A DNA stretch of 16,743 nucleotides from an uncultured Bacillota bacterium. Its GTDB lineage: Bacteria > Bacillota > Clostridia > Peptostreptococcales > Anaerovoracaceae. Location: the NCBI GenBank assembly GCA_946638265.1, contig CAMPBN010000010.1, positions 1 to 16,743 on the forward strand. Direction: 5' to 3'. The notes below the pieces were generated by a model. That model was not told the DNA's origin. It searched no databases and was given only the letters and a program-made list of their open reading frames with translations. Each line of letters starts with the position of its first letter. Position 1 is the first letter of the stretch. Positions 5,836 to 13,669 of the stretch are shown here, in pieces. The translations under genes and the position numbers were made by a program.

Positions 5836-7842
5836 ATGTTTAAGGTTTTAGTTCCTGTCTGCGCATTGGTTGGTCTGATCGTCGCTTATGCATTGAGCGC
5901 ATGGATCAAGAAGTGCGATGAAGGTACAGACAGAATGAAGGAAATCTCCGGTTACATCCGTGAGGGTGCCTTCGCATTCCTGAAGAAAGAGTACAAGACA
6001 ATGGTAGTTGTTATCGCATGTCTCTTCGTACTCGTTGGTATTGCAATCAATTGGACTACTGCAGTGCTCTATGTTATCGGTGCACTCCTTTCAGTTCTGG
6101 CAGGTTTCTTTGGTATGAACGTAGCTACCAGAGGTAATGTAAGAACTGCAAGCGCAGCTAAGGACCACGGTATCGTTAAGGCTCTTTCCGTAGCCTTCAG
6201 ATCCGGTGCTGTTATGGGTCTTTGCGTTTCCGGTCTCGGACTTCTGGGTCTTGGCGTAGTATTCTGCCTCCTGGACCTGGTTACAGTAGTTGAATGTGTA
6301 ACAGGCTTCGGCCTGGGTGCTTCTTCCATGGCTCTGTTCGGCCGTGTCGGCGGTGGTATCTATACCAAGGCTGCTGACGTTGGTGCCGACCTGGTAGGTA
6401 AGGTAGAAGCAGGTATCCCTGAAGACGATCCTCGTAACCCTGCAGTTATCGCCGACAACGTAGGCGACAACGTAGGTGACGTTGCAGGTATGGGTTCCGA
6501 CCTGTTCGAATCTTATGTAGGTTCCATTATTTCCGCAGTTACTCTTGCAGCTGTTGCAGCTAAAGCTTCCAACGGTCTCTTCGACGAAGCTACTGCAGCT
6601 CTGTTCCCACTGCTCCTCGCAGGTATCGGTATCATTTCTTCCGTTATCGGTATCCTCTGCGTAAGAGGTAAGGAAGGCGGAAACCCTGCAAACTCCCTGA
6701 ACATGGGAACATACATCGCAGGTATCCTGGTTATCATTGCATCCATCGTGCTCTCTATCAAGATGCTGGGCAGCATGAACTATGCATGGGCTATCATCGC
6801 AGGCCAGGTAGTTGGTATTGCTATCGGTAAGATCACAGAAGTTTACACTTCCGCTGATTATTCTTCCGTAAAGAAGATTGCAGAACAGTCCAAGACAGGT
6901 GCTGCTACTACAATCATCTCCGGTCTGGGCGTTGGAATGATGTCCACACTCTGGCCAATCCTGTTCGTATGCGTAGGAGTATTCATCTCTTTCCGTTTTG
7001 CCGGAATGTACGGTATTGCTCTTTCTGCAGTAGGTATGCTGGCAACAACAGGTATGACAGTTGCAGTTGACGCTTACGGTCCTGTTTCCGACAATGCCGG
7101 CGGTATTGCTGAAATGTCCGAACTGCCTGAAGGCGTTAGAAATATCACAGACCAGCTTGACTCCGTTGGTAACACAACAGCAGCTATCGGTAAGGGATTT
7201 GCTATCGGTTCCGCTGCTCTGACAGCTCTGGCACTGTTCGCTTCCTACGCAGCAGTAACCGAGCTCGAAGCAGTAGACCTGCTGAACCCAATGGTAGTTA
7301 TCGGTCTCTTCATCGGTGCTATGCTGCCGTTCCTCTTCTCAGCGTTCACAATGAATTCTGTAGGTAAGGCTGCAAATCAGATGATCGAAGAAGTAAGACG
7401 TCAGTTCAGAGAAGACTCCGGTATCATGGCCGGCACTTCCAAGCCTGACTATGCTAAGTGCGTATCCATCTCCACAGGCGCAGCTCTGAAGGAAATGGTA
7501 GTACCTGCAATCATGGCACTCATTGCACCTATCCTGGTAGGACTCCTGCTCGGACCTGCTGCTCTTGGCGGCATGCTGGCAGGCGCTCTTGCAGCCGGCG
7601 TACTCCTGGCTATCATGATGGCCAACGCAGGCGGCGCATGGGACAATGCAAAGAAGTATGTTGAAGGCGGTTTCGGCGGCGGCAAGGGTTCCGATACTCA
7701 CGCAGCTGCAGTTATCGGTGATACCGTAGGTGACCCGTTCAAGGATACATCCGGTCCATCCATCAACATCCTGATCAAGCTGATGACAATCGTTTCAGTA
7801 GTATTCGCACCGCTCTTCGTAGCAGTAGGCGGACTCCTGTAA
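5836..7842 (+). CDS. hppA: Membrane-bound ion-pumping pyrophosphatase, K+-dependent, probably Na+-translocating
   Basis: This 668-residue, mostly hydrophobic protein (about 15-16 membrane helices) hydrolyses pyrophosphate and pumps Na+ and/or H+ out of the cytoplasm. The signature DVGADLVGKVE is at 181-191, the acidic metal-PPi motif from D197-D198 through DNVGDNVGD at 207-215, and S221-DLFES with D222 and E225 follows. The second acidic motif, near the C-terminus, reads GDTVGDPFKDTSGP. The segment GNTTAAIGKG at 445-454 has alanine, not lysine, after GNTT (A449), the mark of K+-dependent enzymes. The glutamate in DLFES sits at the position found in Na+-pumping and some H+-pumping bacterial forms, not the shifted position of plant-type H+ pumps. 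So Na+ pumping is likely, but dual Na+/H+ pumping is not excluded. The GGGGAGGA ribosome binding site fixes the start. It is transcribed alone or with secG and ends at a strong terminator. Confidence 0.97.
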   Translation: MFKVLVPVCALVGLIVAYALSAWIKKCDEGTDRMKEISGYIREGAFAFLKKEYKTMVVVIACLFVLVGIAINWTTAVLYVIGALLSVLAGFFGMNVATRGNVRTASAAKDHGIVKALSVAFRSGAVMGLCVSGLGLLGLGVVFCLLDLVTVVECVTGFGLGASSMALFGRVGGGIYTKAADVGADLVGKVEAGIPEDDPRNPAVIADNVGDNVGDVAGMGSDLFESYVGSIISAVTLAAVAAKASNGLFDEATAALFPLLLAGIGIISSVIGILCVRGKEGGNPANSLNMGTYIAGILVIIASIVLSIKMLGSMNYAWAIIAGQVVGIAIGKITEVYTSADYSSVKKIAEQSKTGAATTIISGLGVGMMSTLWPILFVCVGVFISFRFAGMYGIALSAVGMLATTGMTVAVDAYGPVSDNAGGIAEMSELPEGVRNITDQLDSVGNTTAAIGKGFAIGSAALTALALFASYAAVTELEAVDLLNPMVVIGLFIGAMLPFLFSAFTMNSVGKAANQMIEEVRRQFREDSGIMAGTSKPDYAKCVSISTGAALKEMVVPAIMALIAPILVGLLLGPAALGGMLAGALAAGVLLAIMMANAGGAWDNAKKYVEGGFGGGKGSDTHAAAVIGDTVGDPFKDTSGPSINILIKLMTIVSVVFAPLFVAVGGLL

Positions 7843-7863
7843 TCGATACACGGTTTCGAATTC

Positions 7864-7894
7864 AAAGAGCTCTCTTCGTGAGGGCTCTTTTTTT
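7864..7894 (+). terminator. Intrinsic terminator after hppA
   Basis: An 11-bp stem, AAAGAGCTCTC at 7864-7874 with GAGGGCTCTTT at 7880-7890 (one G-T pair), has a five-base loop TTCGT. It runs directly into further T's through 7894, giving seven T's in a row. It lies 21 bases after the hppA stop. Confidence 0.92.
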
Positions 7895-8000
7895 GTACCT
7901 AATTTGTCTTTGAAATATACTAATTTGCACAAAATTATTCAAATACATGAATAAATAAAAGGGAATGTATAAAAATAAACGTAAACATGTTGCGAAAAAA

Positions 8001-8029
8001 TTGACGCTTTAGTGCGGTAAAACTATACT
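8001..8029 (+). promoter_or_regulatory. Sigma-A-type promoter for the nhaC-family gene
   Basis: TTGACG at 8001-8006, an exact 17-base spacer and TATACT at 8024-8029 make a good promoter with a predicted start near 8036. It also settles the start codon of the following gene: a TTG at 8029 in frame would overlap the -10 box, so translation must begin further down at 8080. Confidence 0.85.
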
Positions 8030-8079
8030 TGAATAGAGCGGTCTTTTATTTACTTGTTATTTCAAAAAAGGAGGCAAAT

Positions 8080-9606
8080 ATGGAAACACGAAAACATCGC
8101 CTGCCGAACAAAATCGAGGCTCTAATACCTATCCTCGTTCTGCTTGGCATAATGATCGCAAGTTTCAAGCTTGGTTGGGGAATTGATGCTCATATACCTT
8201 GCCTGATTGCAACCATCGTTGCAATGTTCGTAGGTAAGGGCTGCGGCTATTCGTATCAGGAAATGCTTGATGGAGCTACCAATGCGCTCTCAAGAACCAT
8301 GGAAGCAATCTTAATTCTTTTCTGTATCGGTACGCTTATCGGTTCATGGGAATTCTGCGGAACCATTCCTGCAGTAGTATTCTATGGACTTAAGGTTATC
8401 ACACCGGCACTTTTCCTTCCGACAGCATGTATCATATGCGCAATCATCGGAATTTCACTTGGTTCTTCATGGACAGTTACAGGTACCGTAGGTATCGCAT
8501 TTATGTCCGTAGGCGCAGCAATGGGAATCAACCCTGCTCTTACAGCAGGAATGTGTATTTCCGGCGCATACTGCGGAGATAAATTTTCACCGCTTTCAGA
8601 TACCACAAACCTGGCTGCCGCTACAGCGCAGACCGGCCTTTTCGACCACGTCCGCGCAATGGTTTCAACAACATTCCCGTCAATGCTCATCGCTCTTGTA
8701 ATCTATCTGGTAATCGGTGTAAGGTTTGCCGCAGGAAATTACGACCCTACAGTGGGTAATGAACTTTGCGATGCTATTGCGGCACATTACAACCACATGT
8801 CGCTGATTCTGCTTCTTCCGGTAGTAGTTCTTATCGCAGCATGTCTTTTGAAAGTTCCGGCTATTCCGGGCGTACTCCTGGCCACTACCGCGGGCGTAGT
8901 GCTTGCTGTTATCTTCCAGGGGGCAGGAATTTATGATATAGTAAATATGATGCACTACGGCTATGGCGACTACATCGATGATGTAACCAACGAGCTGGCC
9001 ATTACGCTCTTCGACAGAGGCGGTATGGATTCCATGCTTTGGACTATCAACCTGGTAGTTTTGGCAGTATCCTTCGGCGGAACTCTCGAAAAGATCGGTG
9101 CCGTAGAATCCCTCATGGGCGGACTTATTCACAAGGTAAAGAAGCCTTGGCACCTCTGCCTCACAGTTATCCTTACTTCGTTTGTATGCGACTGGACAAT
9201 GTGCGACCAGTACCTGGCTATCATCATTCCGGGACAGATGTACATGAACAAGTTTGACGAAATGGGTCTGGCCAGAAACATGCTTTCCAGATCTCTGGAA
9301 GACTGCGGTACACTCTGGTCACCAATGTGCCCGTGGAACTCCTGCGGCGCTTACCAGTCCGGCGTACTGGGAATGTCACCGTTTGTTTACGGCCCATACG
9401 CATTCATGAATATTATCAATCCGATCTTTGCTGTGATTACAGCCACATGGGGAGGCAATATCCTCTTCGCAGACGGTTCATACACCAATCTCTTCGGAAA
9501 ACTCAAGAAGGGCAGTTCGGTACCGGGTGCGCCTGCGGATACTCATGAAGTGGCTATGAAGGCTCTTGAACAGCTCAGAGAAGACGGAACTTACAAGAAG
9601 TTCTAA
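8080..9606 (+). CDS. nhaC: NhaC-family Na+/H+ antiporter
   Basis: This 508-residue integral membrane protein has about 11-12 hydrophobic helices. The family hallmark GAYCGDKFSPLSDTTNLA is at 162-179, with the conserved acidic residues D167 and D174 expected to take part in cation binding. It most probably exchanges Na+ and H+ across the cytoplasmic membrane. A related branch (MleN) swaps Na+-malate for H+-lactate, so a coupled organic acid substrate is possible. The start ATG at 8080 is preceded by AAGGAGG at 8068-8074. An upstream in-frame TTG at 8029 is rejected because it overlaps the promoter. Its placement after a Na+-type pyrophosphatase suggests a role in sodium cycling. No terminator separates it from the next gene 63 bases away. 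Confidence 0.92.
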   Translation: METRKHRLPNKIEALIPILVLLGIMIASFKLGWGIDAHIPCLIATIVAMFVGKGCGYSYQEMLDGATNALSRTMEAILILFCIGTLIGSWEFCGTIPAVVFYGLKVITPALFLPTACIICAIIGISLGSSWTVTGTVGIAFMSVGAAMGINPALTAGMCISGAYCGDKFSPLSDTTNLAAATAQTGLFDHVRAMVSTTFPSMLIALVIYLVIGVRFAAGNYDPTVGNELCDAIAAHYNHMSLILLLPVVVLIAACLLKVPAIPGVLLATTAGVVLAVIFQGAGIYDIVNMMHYGYGDYIDDVTNELAITLFDRGGMDSMLWTINLVVLAVSFGGTLEKIGAVESLMGGLIHKVKKPWHLCLTVILTSFVCDWTMCDQYLAIIIPGQMYMNKFDEMGLARNMLSRSLEDCGTLWSPMCPWNSCGAYQSGVLGMSPFVYGPYAFMNIINPIFAVITATWGGNILFADGSYTNLFGKLKKGSSVPGAPADTHEVAMKALEQLREDGTYKKF

Positions 9607-9669
9607 ATTGTTCAGAAGGTATCAGGTGTTTTGCATTAAAAAATGTAAAATGAAAGGAAACGGACTTTT

Positions 9670-10185
9670 ATGAAATTTTATGGAATAATGCCGGAGCATA
9701 AGAGATGGGTCAGATTCTCTGTGGCGTTCATAGGTATTTACATTTGTTTTACGGCACTGACCAATCCCGAAAATTGGTATTATTTCCCCGTAGGAATATT
9801 GATAATACTGTGTGCGTTTTTCTGGAAACAGTACATAGTGGATGAAAATGGCGTGGATGTCCGTTCCACAATGGTTGGTATTGTCAATCACAATCTTTGG
9901 ACGTGGGAAGAAATCACGAGCCTCCACACTGATTACGAAGCAGCGGCGCCAAATGTGCAGTGCCATTTCGGAAAAGATGTAGTGACCCGTACTTTTGTTT
10001 TCAATTATGATGATTCTCAGGCCATATTAAAGCTGGCTGCCGAGATGAATCCGGATATGTATATTGACGATATGAACGAAGAGCGCCGCGCAGAACTGGC
10101 TGAAAATGCGCGGAAATACAGGGAAAAAATAGCAGCCGAAAAAGCTAAAAAGCGTGCCGAAAAGAGGGCACGAAAGAAAAAATAA
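9670..10185 (+). CDS. Small membrane protein with PH-like domain and basic tail, function unknown
   Basis: I do not recognise this 171-residue protein as a named family. It has two hydrophobic helices at about 15-31 and 37-53 separated by a short polar turn. A soluble segment of about 55-127 follows, in which the Y-I-V-D-E-N-G-V-D start, the W-T-W-E-E-I-T-S-L core and the final amphipathic helix recall bacterial PH-like (bPH/YcxB-type) domains. The C-terminus, 136-171, is a charged helix ending in a dense run of Lys/Arg with alternating Ala/Glu, which could bind nucleic acid, ribosomes or acidic lipids. GAAAGGAAA at about 9652-9660 is a fair ribosome binding site for the ATG. It is probably co-transcribed with the nhaC-family gene and ends at the terminator at 10197-10230, so a role linked to that transporter is possible but unproven. 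Confidence 0.8.
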   Translation: MKFYGIMPEHKRWVRFSVAFIGIYICFTALTNPENWYYFPVGILIILCAFFWKQYIVDENGVDVRSTMVGIVNHNLWTWEEITSLHTDYEAAAPNVQCHFGKDVVTRTFVFNYDDSQAILKLAAEMNPDMYIDDMNEERRAELAENARKYREKIAAEKAKKRAEKRARKKK

Positions 10186-10196
10186 AAGATCGCATA

Positions 10197-10230
10197 AAAC
10201 TGCCGCAATTTAATTTGCGGCAGTTTTTTT
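10197..10230 (+). terminator. Intrinsic terminator before rnr
   Basis: A perfect 12-bp stem, AAACTGCCGCAA at 10197-10208 with TTGCGGCAGTTT at 10215-10226, has a six-base loop and a seven-T run at 10224-10230. It ends the nhaC unit and isolates rnr from it. Confidence 0.95.
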
Positions 10231-10306
10231 GACGGAGCTTCAGCGCCCCTCGCGTTTGCTGTTATGGGGCTTGCACGCGGGCGGGACTTGTAGTAGGATA
10301 TGATTT

Positions 10307-12490
10307 ATGAGCGAGAAAAAATATAAGAGTTTGGTAAAAATAAAAAAGGACGGCAGGCTGATCCGCGACGAGAGAGTGCGCGGCAAATTTATGCTGCACA
10401 GAAACGGCTTCGGATTCGTGACGCCGCTTTCAGTACTTGAAAATCTGAAGAATCCGAAAGACAATATCGGAAAAGACATATTCGTTCCGGCAGACTGCAC
10501 GGCATTTGCCATGAACGGCGATATAGTGGAAGTGAAGATTCAGAATCGCCCCGGCCGCGCGCGCAAAGAAGGCGTTGTGATGCGCATCCTTGAAAGGGCT
10601 GTCAAAGAAGTGGCAGGGACTTTCTATGCACGCGCAAAGTTCGGCTTTGTCGTGCCGGAAGGAAAAGGGGTAGACGAGGATATTTATATACTCCCCGAAA
10701 ACTTCGGCGGCGCGAAGACCGGAGACCGCGTAGCGGTGGAGATCACATCCTATCCGGATGAAAACAGAAGTGCCGAGGGCAGGGTCACCGAAATCATAGG
10801 CCGCAAGGGCGAAAAGGGCGCGGATATCAAGACTATCGCCCGCGCCAAAGGAAAGAAATTCGATTATCCGGAAGAAGCACATAAGGAAGCAATCGGGATA
10901 GCCTCTCTCGCGTCAAAAAACGGCGTTTTCAGCGCGAAAGCACGCAAAAATGATAAATGGCTTGATGCGAGAAGAGACCTCCGCGAAAAGCGGATTTTTA
11001 CAATTGACGGAGCATCCTCAAAAGACTTTGACGATGCAGTGTCCATAGACATACTCAAAAACGGAAATTACCTTTTGGGAGTGCATATTGCGGATGTTTC
11101 CGAATATGTGAAAGAAGGAAGCCTCCTGGACGGCGAGGCACTGGAGAGAGGCTGCAGCGTCTACCTTTTGGACCAGGTAATCCCGATGCTGCCATTTGAA
11201 CTTTCCAATGGCATATGCAGCCTGAACCCGGGAGAGGACAGATTGACTCTTTCCGTGGATATGGAGATAGAACCGGACGGCACCATAGTAGACCACGAGA
11301 TTTACGAATCCGTGATACGTTCATGTGAGCGCATGGTTTACGACGATGTTTCGGACATGCTGGACGGAGCGGCGGAGAGACGAGAGAAAAAGACCGGCAG
11401 CGAAAAGCAGGTGGATGATAAGCGCTTTGAAAGTCTGAAAAACAGATATGAGAATATTTTTGACGATATATTGACTATGGGCAGGCTGGCGGAAATTCTG
11501 GGCGCAAGGCGCGAAAAGCGCGGAAGTATAGACTTTAATGTGGGTGAAGCGGAGATAATTCTGGACGAAAACGGCCATCCGACGGATATCAGGCCGGCTG
11601 CCAGACGCTGTGCCAACCGCATGATAGAGGAATTCATGCTCGCTGCCAACGAGACTGTAGCGGAGCACTTTTATTGGCAGAGCGCGCCTTTTGTTTACCG
11701 TATCCACGAAACGCCTGCGGCAGACAAGATGCAGGAACTTCGGACATTCCTAAGGGGATTTGGCATTCCGATGAAAGGGAATCCCGAAAAGATCCATCCG
11801 CTGGAACTGGCCAAGATATTGAAGCGCGTGGCGGGAACGCCTCACGAAAACGTGGTGGGGACTGTGATGCTGCGCTCGATGCAAAAAGCTTTTTACGGTA
11901 CCGACTGTGAGGGGCATTTTGGGCTTTCGCTGAAATATTATTGCCATTTCACATCGCCGATCAGACGTTATCCGGATTTGATGATACACAGGATCATCAA
12001 GGAATATCTGCGACAGGTACCGGATGAAAAGCGTATCGCGAAGCTGGCAAAGGCGGCTGAAAGGGCGGCTGTTTATTCCTCTACGGCCGAGCGCAAGGCA
12101 TTGGAAATCGAGCGTGAAGTGGAAAAATACAAGAAATGCGAATATATGGAAGGCTTCGTGGGCGAAACTTTTGACGGCATCGTCAGCGGAGTGAACAATT
12201 TCGGCATGTTTGTGGAATTCCCGAACACTGTGGAAGGCATGGTGCGTGTGGAGAGCATGGAAGATGATTTTTACGACTGTGAGGCTGAAAAATATCGACT
12301 GGTGGGGCGCGGCACGGGCAAAATCTATGCGCTGGGCCAGCCTGTGAAAGTACAAGTTGATTATGTAAACCTCGAACGTCGTGAAATAGAATTAAAATTG
12401 ATAGCAGAAGGTAAGAAAAAAGTAGGGAAACGGGGTAAAACAAATGGAAATTCAGGAAAAGCCGGTGGAAAACGGCGCAAAAAAAAGTAA
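10307..12490 (+). CDS. rnr: Ribonuclease R
   Basis: RNase R is a processive 3'-5' exoribonuclease that degrades structured RNA and aids rRNA and tmRNA-linked quality control. The 727 residues show two cold-shock-type domains (about 26-90 and 98-165, with NGFGFV and AKFGFVVP), then the RNB catalytic domain (about 215-560). The Mg2+ aspartates D234, D240, D242 and D243 are visible in TIDGASSKDFDDAV, and the YCHFTSPIRRYPDL segment near its end. An S1 domain covers about 614-704, followed by a Lys/Arg-rich tail. Only about 25 residues precede the first cold-shock domain, so the N-terminal helix-turn-helix found in B. subtilis and E. coli RNase R is absent. An in-frame TGA at 10301 rules out a longer start, and AGGA at 10295-10298 is well placed for ATG 10307. 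The gene end overlaps the next gene by 47 bases. No clear promoter was found in the 76 bases after the terminator. Confidence 0.97.
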   Translation: MSEKKYKSLVKIKKDGRLIRDERVRGKFMLHRNGFGFVTPLSVLENLKNPKDNIGKDIFVPADCTAFAMNGDIVEVKIQNRPGRARKEGVVMRILERAVKEVAGTFYARAKFGFVVPEGKGVDEDIYILPENFGGAKTGDRVAVEITSYPDENRSAEGRVTEIIGRKGEKGADIKTIARAKGKKFDYPEEAHKEAIGIASLASKNGVFSAKARKNDKWLDARRDLREKRIFTIDGASSKDFDDAVSIDILKNGNYLLGVHIADVSEYVKEGSLLDGEALERGCSVYLLDQVIPMLPFELSNGICSLNPGEDRLTLSVDMEIEPDGTIVDHEIYESVIRSCERMVYDDVSDMLDGAAERREKKTGSEKQVDDKRFESLKNRYENIFDDILTMGRLAEILGARREKRGSIDFNVGEAEIILDENGHPTDIRPAARRCANRMIEEFMLAANETVAEHFYWQSAPFVYRIHETPAADKMQELRTFLRGFGIPMKGNPEKIHPLELAKILKRVAGTPHENVVGTVMLRSMQKAFYGTDCEGHFGLSLKYYCHFTSPIRRYPDLMIHRIIKEYLRQVPDEKRIAKLAKAAERAAVYSSTAERKALEIEREVEKYKKCEYMEGFVGETFDGIVSGVNNFGMFVEFPNTVEGMVRVESMEDDFYDCEAEKYRLVGRGTGKIYALGQPVKVQVDYVNLERREIELKLIAEGKKKVGKRGKTNGNSGKAGGKRRKKK

Positions 12491-13379
12491 GAGCGGGGCA
12501 TGGCCGCTGCTGATCATTTTGGCCGGTGTATTTTGGGGAAGTATGGGCATTTTTGTCAGATACCTCAATGCAGCGGGCCTTCATTCCATGCAGCTGGTGG
12601 AACTGAGAGCCGTATTTTCGGCCATCATCGCGGGAGTTGCGATATTTTTCTACGATCGCAATCTCCTGAAATTCAAGCTCAGGGATTGGTGGTGCTTTGC
12701 AGGCACGGGTATCGCAGGCACCGTATTGTTCAACACGTGCTATTTCGTCACTATCGAAAGAGTATCTTTGGCTGTGGCTGCCACGCTGATGTATACGGCG
12801 CCGATTTTCGTGACGCTGTTTTCGGTGATACTTTTCGGCGAGAAAATGACAAAAAAGAAAAGCGCATGCCTGCTTTTGGCATTTGTGGGCTGCGGGCTGG
12901 TCAGCGGCATTGCATCGGATACGCCCGTGATGGACCCGGCAGGGCTTGCCGTGGGTATGCTCTCGGGCCTCGGCTACGGTTTCTATACGCTCTTTGCGCG
13001 CTATGCATTGAACAAAGGCTACAGCAGTTTGACTCTGCTGGTGCACACCTATCTTTTCGCGGGCGTGGCGGGAGCCTTCATCACGGACTGGGCAGGAATC
13101 CGTGCATCCTTTGCTGCAGAGGGCGGGAAAATCTGGCTGGCAATGCTGGGCGTGGCTTTCTTTACCACTATAATTCCAAACCTGCTGTATTTTGTGGGGC
13201 TGCCTCACATGGAAAACGGCAAGGCTGCAGTGCTGGCGTCCACAGAACCCGTAACGGCGGCGCTTATTGGACTATTGCTCTATTCCGAGGTGCCGACAAT
13301 ACTCAGCGGTATCGGCATGCTGCTGGTAATCGTGGCCCTTACATGGCTGAATGTAGAGCCGAAACAGGAGCAGGAGTAA
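12444..13379 (+). CDS. EamA-family (drug/metabolite transporter superfamily) permease
   Basis: This 311-residue protein has ten predicted membrane helices arranged as two EamA repeats, about residues 20-150 and 165-305. The first begins WPLLIILAGVFWGSMGIFVR, the typical opening of the family. The second ends with the usual A-x-x-EP segment (LASTEPVTAALIGLLLYSE). Such permeases exchange or export small metabolites, but substrate cannot be read from sequence. The ATG at 12444 lies inside the 3' end of rnr, giving a 47-base overlap in a different frame. The first in-frame ATG after the overlap would remove most of helix 1, so the overlapping start (or GTG 12465, also inside rnr) is required. The ribosome binding site before 12444 is weak (CGGGG near 12430), so translational coupling to rnr is likely. 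Confidence 0.9.
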   Translation: MEIQEKPVENGAKKSKSGAWPLLIILAGVFWGSMGIFVRYLNAAGLHSMQLVELRAVFSAIIAGVAIFFYDRNLLKFKLRDWWCFAGTGIAGTVLFNTCYFVTIERVSLAVAATLMYTAPIFVTLFSVILFGEKMTKKKSACLLLAFVGCGLVSGIASDTPVMDPAGLAVGMLSGLGYGFYTLFARYALNKGYSSLTLLVHTYLFAGVAGAFITDWAGIRASFAAEGGKIWLAMLGVAFFTTIIPNLLYFVGLPHMENGKAAVLASTEPVTAALIGLLLYSEVPTILSGIGMLLVIVALTWLNVEPKQEQE

Positions 13380-13474
13380 AAAACATAAAAGTATGAATTT
13401 GCTTAAAAATTAAAAGAATTTTGTCTGAAAATTCAAGGATTTAAGATTACAAAAGTACAATCTTGCTGTAATAT

Positions 13475-13508
13475 AAGAGCGTTTTTGCCTGCAAAAACGC
13501 TCTTTTTT
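13475..13508 (+). terminator. Intrinsic terminator after the EamA gene
   Basis: A perfect 13-bp stem, AAGAGCGTTTTTG at 13475-13487 with CAAAAACGCTCTT at 13492-13504, has the loop CCTG and six T's at 13503-13508. The roughly 95 bases between the EamA stop and this hairpin are A/T-rich and I see nothing else in them. Confidence 0.93.
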
Positions 13509-13559
13509 GTGACAAAAGGAAAAAGTTTACTAAATTTTTGCGTCATATGTGAAAAGTCC

Positions 13560-13589
13560 TTGTAAGTGATTTGGCGGAAGTGCTATATT
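13560..13589 (+). promoter_or_regulatory. Extended -10 promoter for trkA-trkH
   Basis: TTGTAA at 13560-13565, an 18-base spacer and TATATT at 13584-13589 preceded by TG at 13581-13582 form a good promoter. The start would be near 13596, after the GTG at 13592, so that GTG cannot be the start codon on this transcript. The leader to ATG 13670 is about 75 bases. I see no ydaO-type c-di-AMP riboswitch in it. Confidence 0.7.
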
Positions 13590-13669
13590 AGGTGAGTATC
13601 AAAAAACACTTAGAGAAATTTTATAATTTTTTTGGGGGAAGCAACGCAAAAATAAGGAACCTGAAAGAT

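Noticed and set aside
10271..10304. TTGCAC and TATGAT before rnr as a promoter
   Set aside because: The spacing is 22 bases and the -10 would sit three bases before the start codon, placing the transcript start inside the coding region.
12183..13208. 341-codon minus-strand frame opposite rnr and the EamA gene
   Set aside because: It crosses the end of one real gene and the start of another on the opposite strand; composition is His/Arg/Gln-rich without hydrophobic or domain patterning.
12500..13396. 298-codon plus-strand frame overlapping the EamA gene
   Set aside because: It is a +1 shifted reading of the EamA coding region. The EamA frame gives ten membrane helices and family motifs; this one gives a Cys/His/Arg-rich sequence with none.
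13596..13669. Possible c-di-AMP (ydaO) riboswitch before trkA
   Set aside because: The leader of about 75 bases is too short and lacks the conserved ydaO segments, although such switches often precede K+ transporters.
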